Notes: generated by a model from the letters alone, not told the origin. DNA of 45,415 nucleotides from Halomonas urmiana (GCF_005780185.1 NZ_VBUI01000029.1:1-45415); one strand, 5' to 3'. Shown: positions 32,346 to 43,468, counted from the stretch's first letter. Made by a program: numbers and translations.

Positions 32346-34025
32346 ATGACACACCCCACGATCGACCAGCGCGATGCCTGGCAGGCCCTGGCCAGGCACG
32401 CCCGCGAGATGCGTACCACCCACCTGAGCGAACTCTTCGCCGGCGCGTCGGGGCGCCACGGCGCCTTCACCCGCCGGGCGGCGGGGTTGACCCTGGATCT
32501 CTCCAAGCAGCGCTGGAGCGACGAGACCCTGGACCGACTGCTCGACCTGGCCCGCGAGGCCGAGGTGCCCGAGGCGATCCGCGCCCTGCTTGCCGGGGAG
32601 CGGGTCAATCGCAGCGAGGATCGTCCGGCCCTGCACACCGCCTTGCGGCTGCCGGCCGAGGCGAGCCTGGTGGTGGAGGGCGAGGACCTGGTGCCCTCGG
32701 TGCACGCCACGCTGGATCGCATGGCGACCATGGTCGAGCGCTTCCATGCCGGGCAGTGGCGGGGCGCCACCGGCAAGGCGATCCGCGACGTGGTCAACCT
32801 CGGCGTCGGCGGCTCCGACTTGGGGCCGCTGATGGTGACCCACGCCCTGGCCGACTACCGGCCCCGGGGCGTGCACGCCGTCGACGTGCACTTCGCCTCC
32901 ACCATGGACGGCTCCCAGCTGGCCGACTACCTGGCGCGGCTCAACCCCGAGACCACCCTCTTCGTGCTCTCGTCGAAGTCCTTCACCACCATCGACACCC
33001 TCTCCAACGCGCGCACCGCCCGTGACTGGCTGATGGCGCGCCTGATGGGCGAGGGTGGCGAGGAGGGCGTCGATGCCGAGCTCGTCATGCAGCAGCACTT
33101 CATCGGCATCTCGGCGAGTCCCGAGAAGATGAGCGAGTGGGGCATCGCCGAGGCGCATCAGCTGGAGTTCTGGGAGTGGGTCGGTGGGCGCTACTCCCTA
33201 TGGGGCGGCATCGGCCTGCCCATCGCCCTGGCGGTGGGCATGGCGAATTTTCGCGAGCTGCTCGCCGGGGCCCACGCCCTGGATAGCCACTTCCGCGAGG
33301 CGCCCCTCGAGGACAACCTGCCGGTGCTGCTGGCCCTGGCGGGGATCTGGAACGTCAACTTCCTCGACATCCGCGCCCACTCGATCCTGCCCTATGATGG
33401 CCGGCTGGAGTACTTCGCCGCCTATCTCGAGCAGCTGGAGATGGAGTCCAACGGCAAGTCGGTGACCCATGATGGCCAGGCCGTCGGCTACTCCACTTGC
33501 CCGGTGCTGTGGGGCCAGCTCGGCCCCAACGCCCAGCACGCCTTCTACCAGCTGCTCCACCAGGGCACCCAGGCGGTGGAGTGCGACTTCATCGCCCCCC
33601 TGGTGCGCTACGAGGACGTCGAGGACCCGGCCACCCGGAATCACCTGATGGGCCAGCATCGCCTGACGCTCGCCAACTGCTTCGCCCAGTCGCGGGCGCT
33701 GATGCTCGGCGACGAGGCCATCGAGGAGGACGGGCCGCGCCCGGTGCACAAGCGCTATCGCGGCAACCAACCCTCCAGCACCCTGCTGCTGGAGCGGCTG
33801 ACCCCGGCGACCCTGGGGGCGCTGATCGCCCTGTATGAGCACAAGGTGTTCGTCCAGGCGACCATCTGGGACGTCAACCCCTTCGACCAGTGGGGCGTGG
33901 AGCTGGGCAAGAAGATCGCCGGCGAGACGCAGCGGATCCTCGAGCACCATGCCGACATCACGACCATGGACGACTCTACACGGGGCCTGATCGAGGCCGC
34001 CTGGGCGGCGGAACGCGGTTCGTGA
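32346..34025 (+). CDS. pgi: glucose-6-phosphate isomerase
   Basis: A 559-residue enzyme interconverting glucose 6-phosphate and fructose 6-phosphate in the cytoplasm. PGI signatures are visible: NLGVGGSDLGPLMVTHAL near 155, VLSSKSFTTIDT, the GGRYSLWGGIGLPIAL block, MESNGKSV, and near the end KVFVQATIWDVNPFDQWGVE and LGKKIA. The start at 32346 is fixed by AAGGAGG (32335-32341). The length is close to E. coli Pgi (549). Confidence 0.95.
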   Translation: MTHPTIDQRDAWQALARHAREMRTTHLSELFAGASGRHGAFTRRAAGLTLDLSKQRWSDETLDRLLDLAREAEVPEAIRALLAGERVNRSEDRPALHTALRLPAEASLVVEGEDLVPSVHATLDRMATMVERFHAGQWRGATGKAIRDVVNLGVGGSDLGPLMVTHALADYRPRGVHAVDVHFASTMDGSQLADYLARLNPETTLFVLSSKSFTTIDTLSNARTARDWLMARLMGEGGEEGVDAELVMQQHFIGISASPEKMSEWGIAEAHQLEFWEWVGGRYSLWGGIGLPIALAVGMANFRELLAGAHALDSHFREAPLEDNLPVLLALAGIWNVNFLDIRAHSILPYDGRLEYFAAYLEQLEMESNGKSVTHDGQAVGYSTCPVLWGQLGPNAQHAFYQLLHQGTQAVECDFIAPLVRYEDVEDPATRNHLMGQHRLTLANCFAQSRALMLGDEAIEEDGPRPVHKRYRGNQPSSTLLLERLTPATLGALIALYEHKVFVQATIWDVNPFDQWGVELGKKIAGETQRILEHHADITTMDDSTRGLIEAAWAAERGS

Positions 34026-34056
34026 TGACACTGGCTGCATGTACAGGGGTTGCGGT

Positions 34057-34728
34057 ATGCTGAGCGCCGCCTCGAGAAGGCCGGTGGCCAGCGGGGTGCT
34101 CTACCTGCACGGGTTCAACAGCGGCAGCGGCTCGCCCAAGGCGGGCCTGGTGCGCGCGGCCTGCGCGCGGCTCGGGCTGCCCTGCGCCACGCCGCAGCTG
34201 CCGCACCGGCCGCGGGCCGCCCTGGCCTGCGCCGAGGTGCGCCTCGCCGAGCTGGGGCCCGCCCCGCTGGTGGTGGGCAGCTCCATGGGCGGCTTCCTGG
34301 CCACCCTGCTCGCCGAGCGCCACGACCTTGCCGGGGCGCTGATCAACCCGGCGGTGGCCCCGGCGACGCTGGTGGCGGGCTGGGTCGGCCAGCGCTTCGA
34401 CAATGCCTACACCGGCGAGCGCTTCGCCATCGAGCCTGAGCATCTCGAGGAGCTCGAGGCGCTGACGCCCGCGCAGGTGACGGCCGAGCGCTACCTGCTG
34501 CTGCTGGGCACGGCCGACGAGACCCTGGATCCCCGGCGGGCCTTCGCCCTCTACCGGGGCGCGCGAGCCATCTTGCACCCCCGGGGGGATCACGGCTTCG
34601 CGGCCCTGGCGGACTACCTGCCGGCGATTCTGGCCCACGGCGGCCACGCCCTGGCGTCGCCGCGGCTCGCCGGTCACCAGTCCGCCGGTGTCCCGGGCGA
34701 AACGAACGATCGTAACCATTTTGGGTGA
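34057..34728 (+). CDS. yqiA: YqiA-family esterase
   Basis: A 223-residue alpha/beta hydrolase of the YqiA/YcfP type. Motifs: YLHGFNSGSGSPKA near the start, the nucleophile elbow GSSMGG near 85, NPAVAP, and a late His in GDHGFAAL, giving a Ser-Asp-His triad. Short-chain esterase activity is known for the E. coli protein. ATG 34057 has AGGGG upstream; ATG 34039 is an alternative. It lies 3 nt before parE, the usual yqiA-parE arrangement. Confidence 0.85.
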   Translation: MLSAASRRPVASGVLYLHGFNSGSGSPKAGLVRAACARLGLPCATPQLPHRPRAALACAEVRLAELGPAPLVVGSSMGGFLATLLAERHDLAGALINPAVAPATLVAGWVGQRFDNAYTGERFAIEPEHLEELEALTPAQVTAERYLLLLGTADETLDPRRAFALYRGARAILHPRGDHGFAALADYLPAILAHGGHALASPRLAGHQSAGVPGETNDRNHFG

Positions 34729-36612
<1,884 letters not shown>

Positions 36613-36625
36613 CCCGGCTGCGCCG

Positions 36626-36741
36626 GGAGCTGTAAGCCAAGCAGGCTTCGCCTGTAGCTGTAAGCCGTAAGCTTTAAGCTGTAAGTAACCCCATGAACCC
36701 CGGTTTTTCTTACAGCTTACGGCTTAAAGCTTACAGCTCAT
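36626..36741. repeat. heptad-repeat intergenic element B (parE-parC)
   Basis: Two 30-nt arms, 36656-36685 and 36709-36738, can pair over most of their length. Read in the same direction, the left arm is four heptads AGCTGTA, AGCCGTA, AGCTTTA, AGCTGTA; the complement of the right arm has the same four with the middle two exchanged. Between the arms is AACCCC...CCGGTTTTT, with a T-run suited to termination. An extra heptad AGCTGTA lies further left (36628-36636). Confidence 0.75.
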
Positions 36742-36804
36742 CACAGCGGTTGAAGGGGGCGCAGTCCTCGATGACTCCACAAGTGTGAACAAGGCCACCG
36801 AGCT

Positions 36805-39066
36805 ATGAGTATGGATATCCAGGTGGCGGAGGGCGACGTCGAGCGCCTTTCGCTGCGCGAATACACCGAGAAGGCGTACCTCGACTACTCGATGTACGTC
36901 ATCCTCGACCGAGCCCTGCCCCATATCGGCGATGGCATGAAGCCGGTGCAGCGGCGCATCGTCTATGCCATGCGCGAGCTGGCGCTTGGTGCCAACGCCA
37001 AGTACAAGAAGTCGGCGCGCACCGTCGGCGACGTGCTGGGCAAGTTCCATCCCCACGGCGACAGCGCCTGCTACGAGGCGATGGTGCTGATGGCGCAGCC
37101 ATTCAGCTACCGCTACCCGCTGGTCGACGGCCAGGGCAACTGGGGCAGCCCCGACGATCCCAAGTCCTTCGCGGCGATGCGCTATACCGAGGCACGGCTG
37201 TCGAAGTTCGCCGAGGTGCTGCTCGCCGAGCTCGGCCAGGGTACCGTCGACTGGACCCCCAACTTCGACGGCACCATGAACGAGCCGGTGGTGCTGCCGG
37301 CGCGCCTGCCCCATGTGCTGCTCAACGGCGGCACCGGCATCGCCGTGGGCATGGCCACCGACATCCCGCCCCATAACGTGGGCGAGGTGGTCGAGGCCAC
37401 CTGCCACCTGCTTCGCCATCCCGAGGCGACCACCGTCGATCTGCTCGAGTACCTGCCGGCCCCGGACTTTCCCACCGAGGCGGAGATCATCACCTCCCGG
37501 GCCGACCTGCGAAAGCTCTACGAGGGCGGGCGCGGCTCGGTGAAGCTGCGCGGACGCTACGTGCGCGAGGAGGGCAACGTGGTGGTCACCGCGCTGCCCT
37601 ACCAGGTCAGCGGCGCCAAGGTGCTCGAGCAGATCGCCGCCCAGATGCAGGCCAAGAAGCTGCCCATGGTCGCCGACCTGCGCGACGAGTCGACCCACGA
37701 GGAGCCGACCCGGCTGGTGATCGAGCCGCGCTCCAACCGCGTCGACATCGAGGCGCTGATGGCGCACCTGTTCGCCACCACCGACCTCGAGAAGAACATC
37801 CGCGTCAACATGAACGTGATCGGCCTGGACGGCCGGCCGCGGGTGATGGCGCTGCCCGACCTGCTTGGCGAGTGGCTGCGCTTCCGGCGCGCCACGGTGC
37901 GCCGGCGCCTCGAGCACCGCCTGGGCAAGGTCGAGGACCGCCTGCACATCCTCGAGGGCCTGCTGGCCGCCTACCTCAACCTCGACGAGGTGATCCGCAT
38001 CATCCGCGAGGAGGATGAGCCCAAGGCCGCGCTGATCGAGGCCTTCGGCCTCAGCGACCGCCAGGCCGAGGCGATCCTCGAGCTGCGCCTGCGCCACCTC
38101 GCCAAGCTCGAGGAGATGAAGATCCGCGGCGAGCAGGATGACCTGGAGGCCGAGCGCAAGCACCTGCAGGCGCTGCTCGGCAACGAGGCCAAGCTCACCG
38201 ATCTGATCGAGGCGGAGCTGCGCGAGGCGGGCGAGGCGCACGGCGACGCGCGCCGCTCGCCGCTGGTCGAGCGCCAGGAGGCGAAGGCGCTTTCCGAGGT
38301 CGAACTGGTCGGCGCCGATCCGGTCACCGTGGTGCTCTCCGAGAAGGGCTGGATCCGCAGCGCCAAGGGTCACGAGATCGATCCCGCCGGGCTCTCCTAC
38401 AAGGCCGGTGACCGCTTCCACCTCGCCGTCCGGGGCAAGACTAACCAGCCGCTGGTGCTGCTCGACGACACCGGCCGCGCCTACACCCTGTCGGCACACA
38501 ACCTGCCCAGCGCTCGCGGCCAGGGCGAGCCGGTCACCGGCCGCGTCAACGTGGTGGCCGGGGCCCACATGGCGGGCCTGATGCTGGCGCCGCCCGAGAC
38601 CCGCTACCTGCTCGCCTCGGACGGGGGCTATGGCTTCGTCGCCCGGCTCGAGGAGCTCACCGGCAAGAACAAGTCCGGCAAGGCGATCCTCAGCGTGCCC
38701 AAGGGCTGCAACGTGCTGCCGCCGCTGGAGGTGTCGTCGCTGGAGGAGGCCAGCGTGGCGGCGGTCTCCAACGAGGGACGACTGCTGGTCTTCCCCCTCG
38801 CCCAGCTGCCGGAGATGGCCAAGGGCAAGGGCAACAAGATGATCGATATCCCCGGCGCCCGGGCCGCGCGTCGCGAGGAGTTCCTGCGCGACCTGGTGAT
38901 GCTGCCGGCCGGCGCCGCCCTGGTGGTGCACGCCGGTAAGCGCAAGCTGACCCTCAAGGCGGCGGACCTGGACTATTATCGCGGTGAACGCGGCCGGCGG
39001 GGCAGCAAGCTGCCTCGCGGGCTGCAGAAGGTCGATCGATTGGAAAGCTTGAAGCCGGAAGCTTGA
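36805..39066 (+). CDS. parC: topoisomerase IV subunit A
   Basis: A 753-residue DNA-cleaving subunit. The active-site Tyr is Y127 in [11 protein letters not shown]. The quinolone-resistance region reads [20 protein letters not shown], with Ser and Glu (S87, E91) at the positions equal to E. coli S80 and E84, so it is of the sensitive type. The C-terminal beta-propeller has five to six blades. The last codons (LESLKPEA, stop) are written within a heptad-repeat element, so the repeat supplies the end of the protein. Confidence 0.96.
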   Translation: MSMDIQVAEGDVERLSLREYTEKAYLDYSMYVILDRALPHIGDGMKPVQRRIVYAMRELALGANAKYKKSARTVGDVLGKFHPHGDSACYEAMVLMAQPFSYRYPLVDGQGNWGSPDDPKSFAAMRYTEARLSKFAEVLLAELGQGTVDWTPNFDGTMNEPVVLPARLPHVLLNGGTGIAVGMATDIPPHNVGEVVEATCHLLRHPEATTVDLLEYLPAPDFPTEAEIITSRADLRKLYEGGRGSVKLRGRYVREEGNVVVTALPYQVSGAKVLEQIAAQMQAKKLPMVADLRDESTHEEPTRLVIEPRSNRVDIEALMAHLFATTDLEKNIRVNMNVIGLDGRPRVMALPDLLGEWLRFRRATVRRRLEHRLGKVEDRLHILEGLLAAYLNLDEVIRIIREEDEPKAALIEAFGLSDRQAEAILELRLRHLAKLEEMKIRGEQDDLEAERKHLQALLGNEAKLTDLIEAELREAGEAHGDARRSPLVERQEAKALSEVELVGADPVTVVLSEKGWIRSAKGHEIDPAGLSYKAGDRFHLAVRGKTNQPLVLLDDTGRAYTLSAHNLPSARGQGEPVTGRVNVVAGAHMAGLMLAPPETRYLLASDGGYGFVARLEELTGKNKSGKAILSVPKGCNVLPPLEVSSLEEASVAAVSNEGRLLVFPLAQLPEMAKGKGNKMIDIPGARAARREEFLRDLVMLPAGAALVVHAGKRKLTLKAADLDYYRGERGRRGSKLPRGLQKVDRLESLKPEA

Positions 39067-39157
39067 AGTCCCAGGCTTCGCCGGAAGCCGTAAGCTGTAA
39101 GAAAAACATGCCTATCATGAGGTTACTTACAGCTTATAGCTTACGGCTTACAGCTCA
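39041..39157. repeat. heptad-repeat intergenic element C (parC-serB)
   Basis: Starts inside the parC coding end (GGAAAGCTTGAAGCCGGAAG) and continues past the stop. The left arm 39083-39101 (GGAAGCCGTAAGCTGTAAG) pairs with part of the right arm 39126-39155, which is CTTACAG, CTTATAG, CTTACGG, CTTACAG, CT. Between the arms lies AAAAACATGCC...CATGAGG. Right after the arm comes CAGCTCATCA, also found at the same place in element B. Confidence 0.75.
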
Positions 39158-39171
39158 TCAAAGGGGTTGCA

Positions 39172-40386
39172 ATGACTAGACGACTGTTGATTCGCGCCAC
39201 CGGTACGGCGCGCCCCGGCCAGCTGGCCGGGCTGGGCAAGGCGCTGGCGGCCAGCGGCGCCCGCCTGCTGGACATCAACCAGAGCGTGACCTTCGGCATC
39301 CTGTCGCTGGAAGCGCTGGTGGGGCTCGCCCACGAGAGCGACCTGGAGGGGGCGCTCGCCACGGCCGGCGATGCCCTGGGGCTCGATATCCAGGCGATCC
39401 AGGTCAGTGCCGAGGACTACCAGCGCTGGAGTGCGGCGGCCAGTCAGCCGCGGCTGATCCTGACCCTGCTGGCGCCGCACCTGCCCGCCGGGATTCTCGC
39501 CGAGGTGGGCGCGCTCACCGCCGAGCACGGCCTGACCGTGGAGCTGATCCACCGCCTCTCCGGCCGCGAGCCGCTGGACGGCGGCGTGCCCGAGCATGGC
39601 GCTTGCGTGGAGTGCTGGCTACGCGGCGAGGAGGTCGACCTGGAGTCGCTACGTGAGAAGGCCCTGGCGCTGGGCGCCATGCACGGCGTGGACATCGCCA
39701 TCCAGGAGGACTCCATCTGGCGTCGCCACCGTCGCCTGGTGTGCTTCGATATGGACTCCACCCTGATCCAGGCCGAGGTAATCGACGAGCTGGCGCGCCG
39801 TCATGGCGTCTATGACGAGGTCGCCGCGGTCACCGAGCGGGCCATGCGCGGCGAGCTGGACTTCCAGCAGAGCTTCCGCGAGCGCATGGAGAAGCTCAAG
39901 GGACTCGACGAGTCGGTGCTGGCCGAGATCGCCCGGGAGCTTCCGCTGATGGACGGCCTGGAACGGCTGATGAAGCACCTCAAGCGGCTGGGCTATCGTA
40001 CCGCCATCCTCTCCGGCGGCTTCACCTACTTCGCCCGCCACCTCCAGGAGACGCTCGGCTTCGACGAGGTGCACGCCAACGAGCTGCTGATCGAGGATGG
40101 CAAGGTGACCGGTGAGGTCCGCGAGCCGATCATCGACGCCGATCGCAAGGCCGTGCTGCTGCAAGAGATCGCCAGTCGCGAGGGGCTGGTCATGGAACAG
40201 ACCATCGCCGTGGGCGACGGCGCCAACGACCTGAAGATGCTCGCCGCCGCCGGGCTCGGCATCGCCTTTCGCGCCAAGCCGCTGGTCAGGGCCCAGGCGC
40301 GCCAGTCGATCTCTACCCTGGGGCTCGATGCGGTGCTCTACCTGATCGGCTATCGCCAGGGCGACCTGGAGGAGCCGCCGCGGTGA
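39172..40386 (+). CDS. serB: phosphoserine phosphatase
   Basis: A 404-residue enzyme of the last step of serine synthesis. The N-terminal half holds two ACT-like regulatory domains (about 1-80 and 93-170). The C-terminal HAD domain has the nucleophile motif CFDMDSTLIQAEVIDELA at 191-208, AILSGGFTYFA in the middle and VGDGANDLKMLAAAGLGIAF. The length suits the long proteobacterial form. Its stop overlaps the GTG start of the ion channel gene (GTGA, 40383-40386). Confidence 0.95.
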   Translation: MTRRLLIRATGTARPGQLAGLGKALAASGARLLDINQSVTFGILSLEALVGLAHESDLEGALATAGDALGLDIQAIQVSAEDYQRWSAAASQPRLILTLLAPHLPAGILAEVGALTAEHGLTVELIHRLSGREPLDGGVPEHGACVECWLRGEEVDLESLREKALALGAMHGVDIAIQEDSIWRRHRRLVCFDMDSTLIQAEVIDELARRHGVYDEVAAVTERAMRGELDFQQSFRERMEKLKGLDESVLAEIARELPLMDGLERLMKHLKRLGYRTAILSGGFTYFARHLQETLGFDEVHANELLIEDGKVTGEVREPIIDADRKAVLLQEIASREGLVMEQTIAVGDGANDLKMLAAAGLGIAFRAKPLVRAQARQSISTLGLDAVLYLIGYRQGDLEEPPR

Positions 40387-41240
40387 GCAAGACCTTCCAG
40401 GCCTGGCAGGCGAGTTTCGAGCGCCTGCGCGCCCACAAGGCCTTCGAGCTGACGGTCATCGCCATCATCATCCTCTCGGCGCTGTTGATCGGCGCCAAGA
40501 CCTACGAGGAGACCAGCCGCTTCCAGCAGTGGCTGCTGGCGATGGACGTGGCGGTGACGGTGTTCTTCCTGGTGGAGATCCTGATTCGCATGGCTGCCGA
40601 GAAGCGCCTGCGCGACTTCTTCCGCCAGGGCTGGAACGTTTTCGACTTCCTGATCGTGACCGCCAGCCTGATTCCCCTGGACGACTCGGAGATGGTGCTG
40701 CTGGCGCGGCTGCTGCGCATCTTCCGGGTGCTGCGCCTGGTGTCGATGATCCCCGAGCTGCGCCTGCTGATGGCCGCGCTGGTCAAGTCGATCCCGCGGA
40801 TGGGCTATGTGGCCCTGCTGATGTTCATCATCTTCTACATCTACGCGGCGCTCGGCAGCTTCCTGTTCGCCGAGGTGGACGACTTCCTGTGGGGCAATAT
40901 CTCGACGGCCATGCTGACCCTGTTCCGGGTAGCGACCTTCGAGGACTGGACCGACGTGATGTATGCCACCCAGGAGCTTTATGCCTGGAGCTGGATCTAC
41001 TACCTGACCTTCATCTTCCTCACCGCCTTCATCTTCCTCAACATGATGATCGGCATCGTGCTCGACGTGATGCAGAAGGAGAGCGTGCAGATGGAGATCG
41101 AGAGCGGCGAGGGCGAGGCCGCGGAGCTGCATGGGCTGCGCCACGACGTGCGCGCGCTGCGCGACCAGCTCGACCGCATGGAGGCGGCATTGGGCCCCCG
41201 TCGTGAGGGGAGTGGAGTTGACAGGCGCGGCGAAGACTGA
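40383..41240 (+). CDS. voltage-gated cation channel (NaChBac-like) with acidic filter
   Basis: A 285-residue six-helix channel subunit that should form a tetramer in the inner membrane. Helices S1-S4 lie at about 22-120; S4 carries R109, R112, R115 and R118, spaced by three as in voltage sensors. The pore helix and filter read TLFRVATFEDWTDVMYAT, with T185, E187, D188, W189 and D191. Known bacterial sodium channels have TLESW here; FEDWTD has two extra acidic residues, as in calcium-selective filters. S6 is at about 203-230, followed by a charged coiled coil (240-270). It starts with GTG overlapping serB, so it is co-expressed with it. Ion selectivity is inference. Confidence 0.88.
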   Translation: MSKTFQAWQASFERLRAHKAFELTVIAIIILSALLIGAKTYEETSRFQQWLLAMDVAVTVFFLVEILIRMAAEKRLRDFFRQGWNVFDFLIVTASLIPLDDSEMVLLARLLRIFRVLRLVSMIPELRLLMAALVKSIPRMGYVALLMFIIFYIYAALGSFLFAEVDDFLWGNISTAMLTLFRVATFEDWTDVMYATQELYAWSWIYYLTFIFLTAFIFLNMMIGIVLDVMQKESVQMEIESGEGEAAELHGLRHDVRALRDQLDRMEAALGPRREGSGVDRRGED

Positions 41241-41393
41241 TCTTCTAGGGGCATGAAAATGACATCGCGCCACTTCGTTCTCGACCTACGACTACCCCTA
41301 GCCCGCCGCTGAGCGCGACGGGCGGTGCAGTCTGCATCGCCGTCGCTTCGCCCGCCGCTAGCGAGCACGTCCCGGTCGAAACGAGGTTGTAGC

Positions 41394-41558
41394 ATGTCCA
41401 CCACCCGCAGTATCCGCGCCATGAACATTGCCGTTGTTGCCATCGCCCACGGGTGCCACCAGGCATCGCGTCCGGTCGTGTGCAATCACGTTGTACCCTC
41501 GACGCCCCGTCCGCCCTTGGCCGACGGGGCGTCGCTGTTTCCGACTGATCGTTGTTGA
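41394..41558 (+). CDS. possible leader peptide of leuA
   Basis: A 54-codon ORF, also readable from an inner ATG at 41421. The inner part NIAVVAIAHGCHQASRPVVC followed by NHVV is rich in Val, Ile and Ala. It overlaps the attenuator hairpin and ends 45 nt before leuA. A typical attenuation peptide would stop before the hairpin, so the assignment is tentative. Confidence 0.35.
   Translation: MSTTRSIRAMNIAVVAIAHGCHQASRPVVCNHVVPSTPRPPLADGASLFPTDRC
41500..41541 (+). terminator. attenuator-type terminator before leuA
   Basis: CGACGCCCCGTC (41500-41511) and GACGGGGCGTCG (41523-41534) form a perfect 12-bp stem with an 11-nt loop, followed by CTGTTTCC. It lies 62 nt upstream of the leuA start codon and in the same direction, so it can only make sense as a conditional terminator or as the end of an upstream transcript. 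Confidence 0.65.
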
Positions 41559-41603
41559 CGAATCGCCTTCTGAATGCCGCCGCACACCTGGGAGAACGCC
41601 ACC

Positions 41604-43310
41604 ATGATGCTCGATAACCCCGCTACCAAGTACCGCCCCTTCGTGGCCGTCGACCTGCCCGACCGCCAGTGGCCAAGCCGGCGCATCGAGACGCCGCCCC
41701 AGTGGTGCGCCGTCGACCTGCGCGATGGCAACCAGGCCCTGATCGACCCCATGGACCAGGAGCGCAAGCAGCGCCTCTTCGACCTGCTGGTCAAGATTGG
41801 CTTCAAGCAGATCGAGGTGGGCTTCCCCTCGGCCTCCCAGACCGACTTCGACTTCGTGCGCGCCCTGATCGAGGAAGACAAGGTGCCGGACGACGTGCAT
41901 ATCCAGGTGCTCACCCAGGCCCGCCCGCACCTGATCGATCGCACCTTCGAGTCGCTGAAGGGCGCGAAGAACGCCATCGTTCACGTCTACAACGCCACCG
42001 ATCCGGTGTTTCGCCGCGTGGTGTTCAACGTCGACAAGCCCGAATGCATCCAGATCGCCGTGGACGCCACCACCCGGATCCGCGAGCACATGGCGACGGC
42101 GCCGGAGACCCACTGGACCTTCCAGTACTCCCCGGAGCTCTTCTCCACCACCGAGATGGACTTCGCCGTGGAGATCGTCGACGCGGTGGAGGCGGCCTTC
42201 GGCGCCAGCGTCGAGGCGCCGATGATCGTCAACCTGCCGGCGACCGTGGAGTGCGCGACGCCCAACAACTACGCCGACCAGGTGGAGTGGTTCTGTCGCC
42301 ACGTCGACCATCGCGATCACCTGATCGTCAGCGTGCACCCGCATAACGACCGCGGCACCGGCGTGGCCGCCGCCGAGCTCGCCGTGATGGGCGGTGCCGA
42401 CCGGGTCGAGGGCTGTCTGTTCGGCAACGGCGAGCGCACCGGCAACGTCGACCTCGTCACCCTGGCCATGAACCTCTACACCCAGGGTGTGCACCCGGGG
42501 CTCGACTTCTCCAACATCACGCCGATCATGCGTGAGGTGGAGTACTGCAACCAGCTGCCGGTGCATCCGCGCCACCCCTACGTGGGCGACCTGGTGTTCA
42601 CGGCCTTCTCGGGCTCCCACCAGGACGCCATCAAGAAGGGCATGGCCGCGCGCCGCGAGGCCGAGAATGACGTCTGGGAGGTGCCCTACCTGCCCATCGA
42701 CCCGCTGGATGTCGGCCGCAGCTACGAGGCGGTGATCCGCGTCAACAGCCAGTCCGGCAAGGGTGGCATCTCCTACCTGCTCGAGCAGGAGCACGGCATC
42801 GAGCTGCCGCGCCGGCTCTCCATCGAGTTCAGCCAGGTGGTGCAGGAAGTCGCCGACCGGCTGGGTAAGGAGATCACCTCGCAGATGATCTACCAGGCCT
42901 TCCTCGACGAGTACCTGGAGCAGCGCGAACCCTTCGCCCTGATCAGCCATCGCATGGCCTCCGAGCCGGACAGCCCGACCGTGAGCCTCGAGGCGACCAT
43001 CGAGGAGCATGGCGAGCGCCGCATCATTCAGGGGCAGGGCAACGGCCCGCTGGCTGCCTTCGTCAAGGCGCTGGCCGCCGAGGGCCATGACGTGGAGATC
43101 ATCGACTACCACGAGCACTCCCGTGGTCAGGGCGCCGACGCCGAGGCGATCGCCTACGTGGAGGTGCGCGTCGGCGGCGAGGCGGTGTTCGGCGTCGGCA
43201 CCGACGAGAGCATCACCAGCGCCTCCATCAAGGGCGTGATGAGCGCGATCAACCGCAAGCTCTCCACCGAGGCGCCGGCCCCCAACGTCACCGCCGCTAC
43301 GTTAGCTTGA
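41604..43310 (+). CDS. leuA: 2-isopropylmalate synthase
   Basis: A 568-residue enzyme that condenses acetyl-CoA with 2-oxoisovalerate in leucine synthesis. The HMGL-like barrel has DLRDGNQAL at 38-46, [20 protein letters not shown] and [20 protein letters not shown] (each family-typical). The C-terminal regulatory domain follows after about residue 430. It is the long form with the RETPPQW-like N-terminus (RRIETPPQW). ATG 41604 has GGGAGA upstream. The stop codon is part of a heptad repeat (AGCTTGAAG). Confidence 0.95.
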   Translation: MMLDNPATKYRPFVAVDLPDRQWPSRRIETPPQWCAVDLRDGNQALIDPMDQERKQRLFDLLVKIGFKQIEVGFPSASQTDFDFVRALIEEDKVPDDVHIQVLTQARPHLIDRTFESLKGAKNAIVHVYNATDPVFRRVVFNVDKPECIQIAVDATTRIREHMATAPETHWTFQYSPELFSTTEMDFAVEIVDAVEAAFGASVEAPMIVNLPATVECATPNNYADQVEWFCRHVDHRDHLIVSVHPHNDRGTGVAAAELAVMGGADRVEGCLFGNGERTGNVDLVTLAMNLYTQGVHPGLDFSNITPIMREVEYCNQLPVHPRHPYVGDLVFTAFSGSHQDAIKKGMAARREAENDVWEVPYLPIDPLDVGRSYEAVIRVNSQSGKGGISYLLEQEHGIELPRRLSIEFSQVVQEVADRLGKEITSQMIYQAFLDEYLEQREPFALISHRMASEPDSPTVSLEATIEEHGERRIIQGQGNGPLAAFVKALAAEGHDVEIIDYHEHSRGQGADAEAIAYVEVRVGGEAVFGVGTDESITSASIKGVMSAINRKLSTEAPAPNVTAATLA

Positions 43311-43467
43311 AGCTGGAAGCCTGAAGCTTGAAGAAAGAACAACCCCATCGGGCCGTCCCGGTGGGGTTGCTTCTGTCTGGCCCACTACCATGCTGGTCTT
43401 CCAGCTTCCAGCTTCCAGCTTCCAGCTTCCAGCTTCCAGCTTCCAGCTTCCAGCTTCCAGCTTACGG
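43304..43467. repeat. heptad-repeat element D with 9 tandem CTTCCAG units (leuA-epmB)
   Basis: The left arm 43304-43333 consists of AAGCT-type heptads (AGCTTGAAGCTGGAAGCCTG and on), starting with the leuA stop. An inner terminator hairpin lies at 43340-43369. The right arm is nine perfect copies of CTTCCAG (43398-43460) plus one CTTACGG (43461-43467), ending 1 nt before the epmB stop codon. The convergent genes leuA and epmB share it. Confidence 0.85.
43340..43369. terminator. terminator between leuA and epmB
   Basis: CAACCCCATCGGG (43340-43352) pairs with CCCGGTGGGGTTG (43357-43369) around CCGT, with one G-T pair, followed by CTTCTGT. It is the inner hairpin of heptad element D and can serve leuA; read on the other strand the U-run is less clear. 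Confidence 0.75.
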
Positions 43468-43468
43468 C

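Larger units (their letters stand above)
41241..41603 (+). promoter_or_regulatory. leuA leader region
   Basis: This 363-nt gap holds a candidate attenuator for leuA. A leader ORF (41394-41558, MSTTRSIRAMNIAVVAIAHG then a stretch with several Val) runs into a terminator-like hairpin at 41500-41534. An upstream hairpin GCGACGG/CCGTCGC (about 41316-41347) could compete or mark the end of the channel gene. The leader peptide contains many Val and Ile codons but almost no Leu, so the sensed signal is uncertain. Confidence 0.5.

Noticed and set aside
36724..38931. 735-codon minus-strand ORF opposite parC
   Set aside because: Antisense shadow of parC with biased composition and no recognisable fold.
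43398..43460. CRISPR-like array
   Set aside because: The repeats are 7 nt and directly adjacent, with no spacers and no cas genes.
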